The notes under the pieces were generated by a model. That model saw only the letters and a list, made by a program, of their open reading frames with translations, did not search any database and was not told where the DNA came from. Shown in pieces: positions 6,173 to 6,206 of a DNA stretch of 6,206 nucleotides. The DNA lies in assembly GCA_030544185.1 (NCBI GenBank), contig JAUNRO010000194.1, positions 1-6,206 on the forward strand, written 5' to 3'. The DNA comes from Propionibacteriaceae bacterium (GTDB lineage Bacteria; Actinomycetota; Actinomycetes; Propionibacteriales; Propionibacteriaceae). The translations under genes were made by a program, and so were the position numbers. Each line of letters starts with the position of its first letter. Within the stretch, counting starts at the first letter, position 1.

Positions 6173-6182
6173 TTTACGTACA
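6164..6182 (+). promoter_or_regulatory. Twin ACGTACA repeats, toxin-antitoxin-like operator
   Basis: ACGTACA occurs at 6164-6170 and 6176-6182, 12 bp apart, each with a palindromic GTAC core; on the minus strand the units read TGTACGT. The pair spans the predicted -10 and transcription start and ends at the Shine-Dalgarno. YefM/Phd-type antitoxin operators in other bacteria use paired TGTACA-core sites across the promoter. The match here is by motif and layout only. Confidence 0.55.
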
Positions 6183-6193
6183 GGAGGCCCTCC

Positions 6194-6206
6194 ATGAAGA
6201 CGTTCA
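6194..6206 (+). CDS. Start of an unidentified gene, possibly a Phd/YefM-type antitoxin (partial)
   Basis: ATG 6194 is preceded by AGGAGG (6182-6187) with a 6-nt gap, an ideal ribosome binding site, and by a consensus-like promoter with a very short leader. Only MKTF is visible before the window ends, so the product cannot be identified from its own sequence. The overlapping GTAC-core repeats suggest an autoregulated antitoxin gene, in which case a toxin gene should follow. Confidence refers to there being a gene start here. Confidence 0.6.

Overview
The window is high-GC DNA with actinobacterial gene content and order. Its left two thirds carry the mtrA-mtrB-lpqB cell-envelope signalling operon, reading leftwards, which is diagnostic for Actinomycetota. 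Codon use is GC-rich, and TTG and GTG starts occur. I cannot name the genus from the sequence alone.

Layout. (1) Bases 1-3442, minus strand: the response regulator MtrA, the sensor kinase MtrB and the lipoprotein LpqB, tightly overlapped (8 nt between mtrA and mtrB, 1 nt between mtrB and lpqB). lpqB runs off the left edge of the window. (2) Bases 3542-4096, minus strand: a YqgE/AlgH-family protein upstream of mtrA, separated from it by 99 bp. (3) Bases 4097-4259: a divergent intergenic region with a plausible promoter and a GTTGAA-cc-TTCAAC dyad that probably regulates the next gene. (4) Bases 4260-5036, plus strand: a LigB-superfamily, DODA-type extradiol ring-cleavage dioxygenase. (5) Bases 5037-5173: short direct repeats and a long hairpin. 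(6) Bases 5174-5917, plus strand: an accessory or degraded zone with a RelE/ParE-type toxin lacking a recognisable antitoxin, then the remains of a MerR-type regulator joined out of frame to the C-terminal part of a VOC (glyoxalase-like) domain. (7) Bases 5918-6206: non-coding DNA with a strong GC hairpin, another GTTGAA/TTCAAC dyad, and a compact promoter with overlapping GTAC-core repeats driving a gene that begins at 6194. That arrangement resembles an autoregulated Phd/YefM-type antitoxin operon, but only four codons are visible.

Working together: MtrB autophosphorylates and signals to MtrA to control cell-wall and division genes, and LpqB is the exported accessory lipoprotein that modulates MtrB. 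The dioxygenase looks like an independently regulated catabolic or detoxification gene. The right-hand 1 kb, with toxin, scrambled regulator and a probable second toxin-antitoxin operon, looks like a site of repeated small gains and losses next to a conserved core locus. I see no CRISPR array, tRNA, rRNA or intact mobile element.
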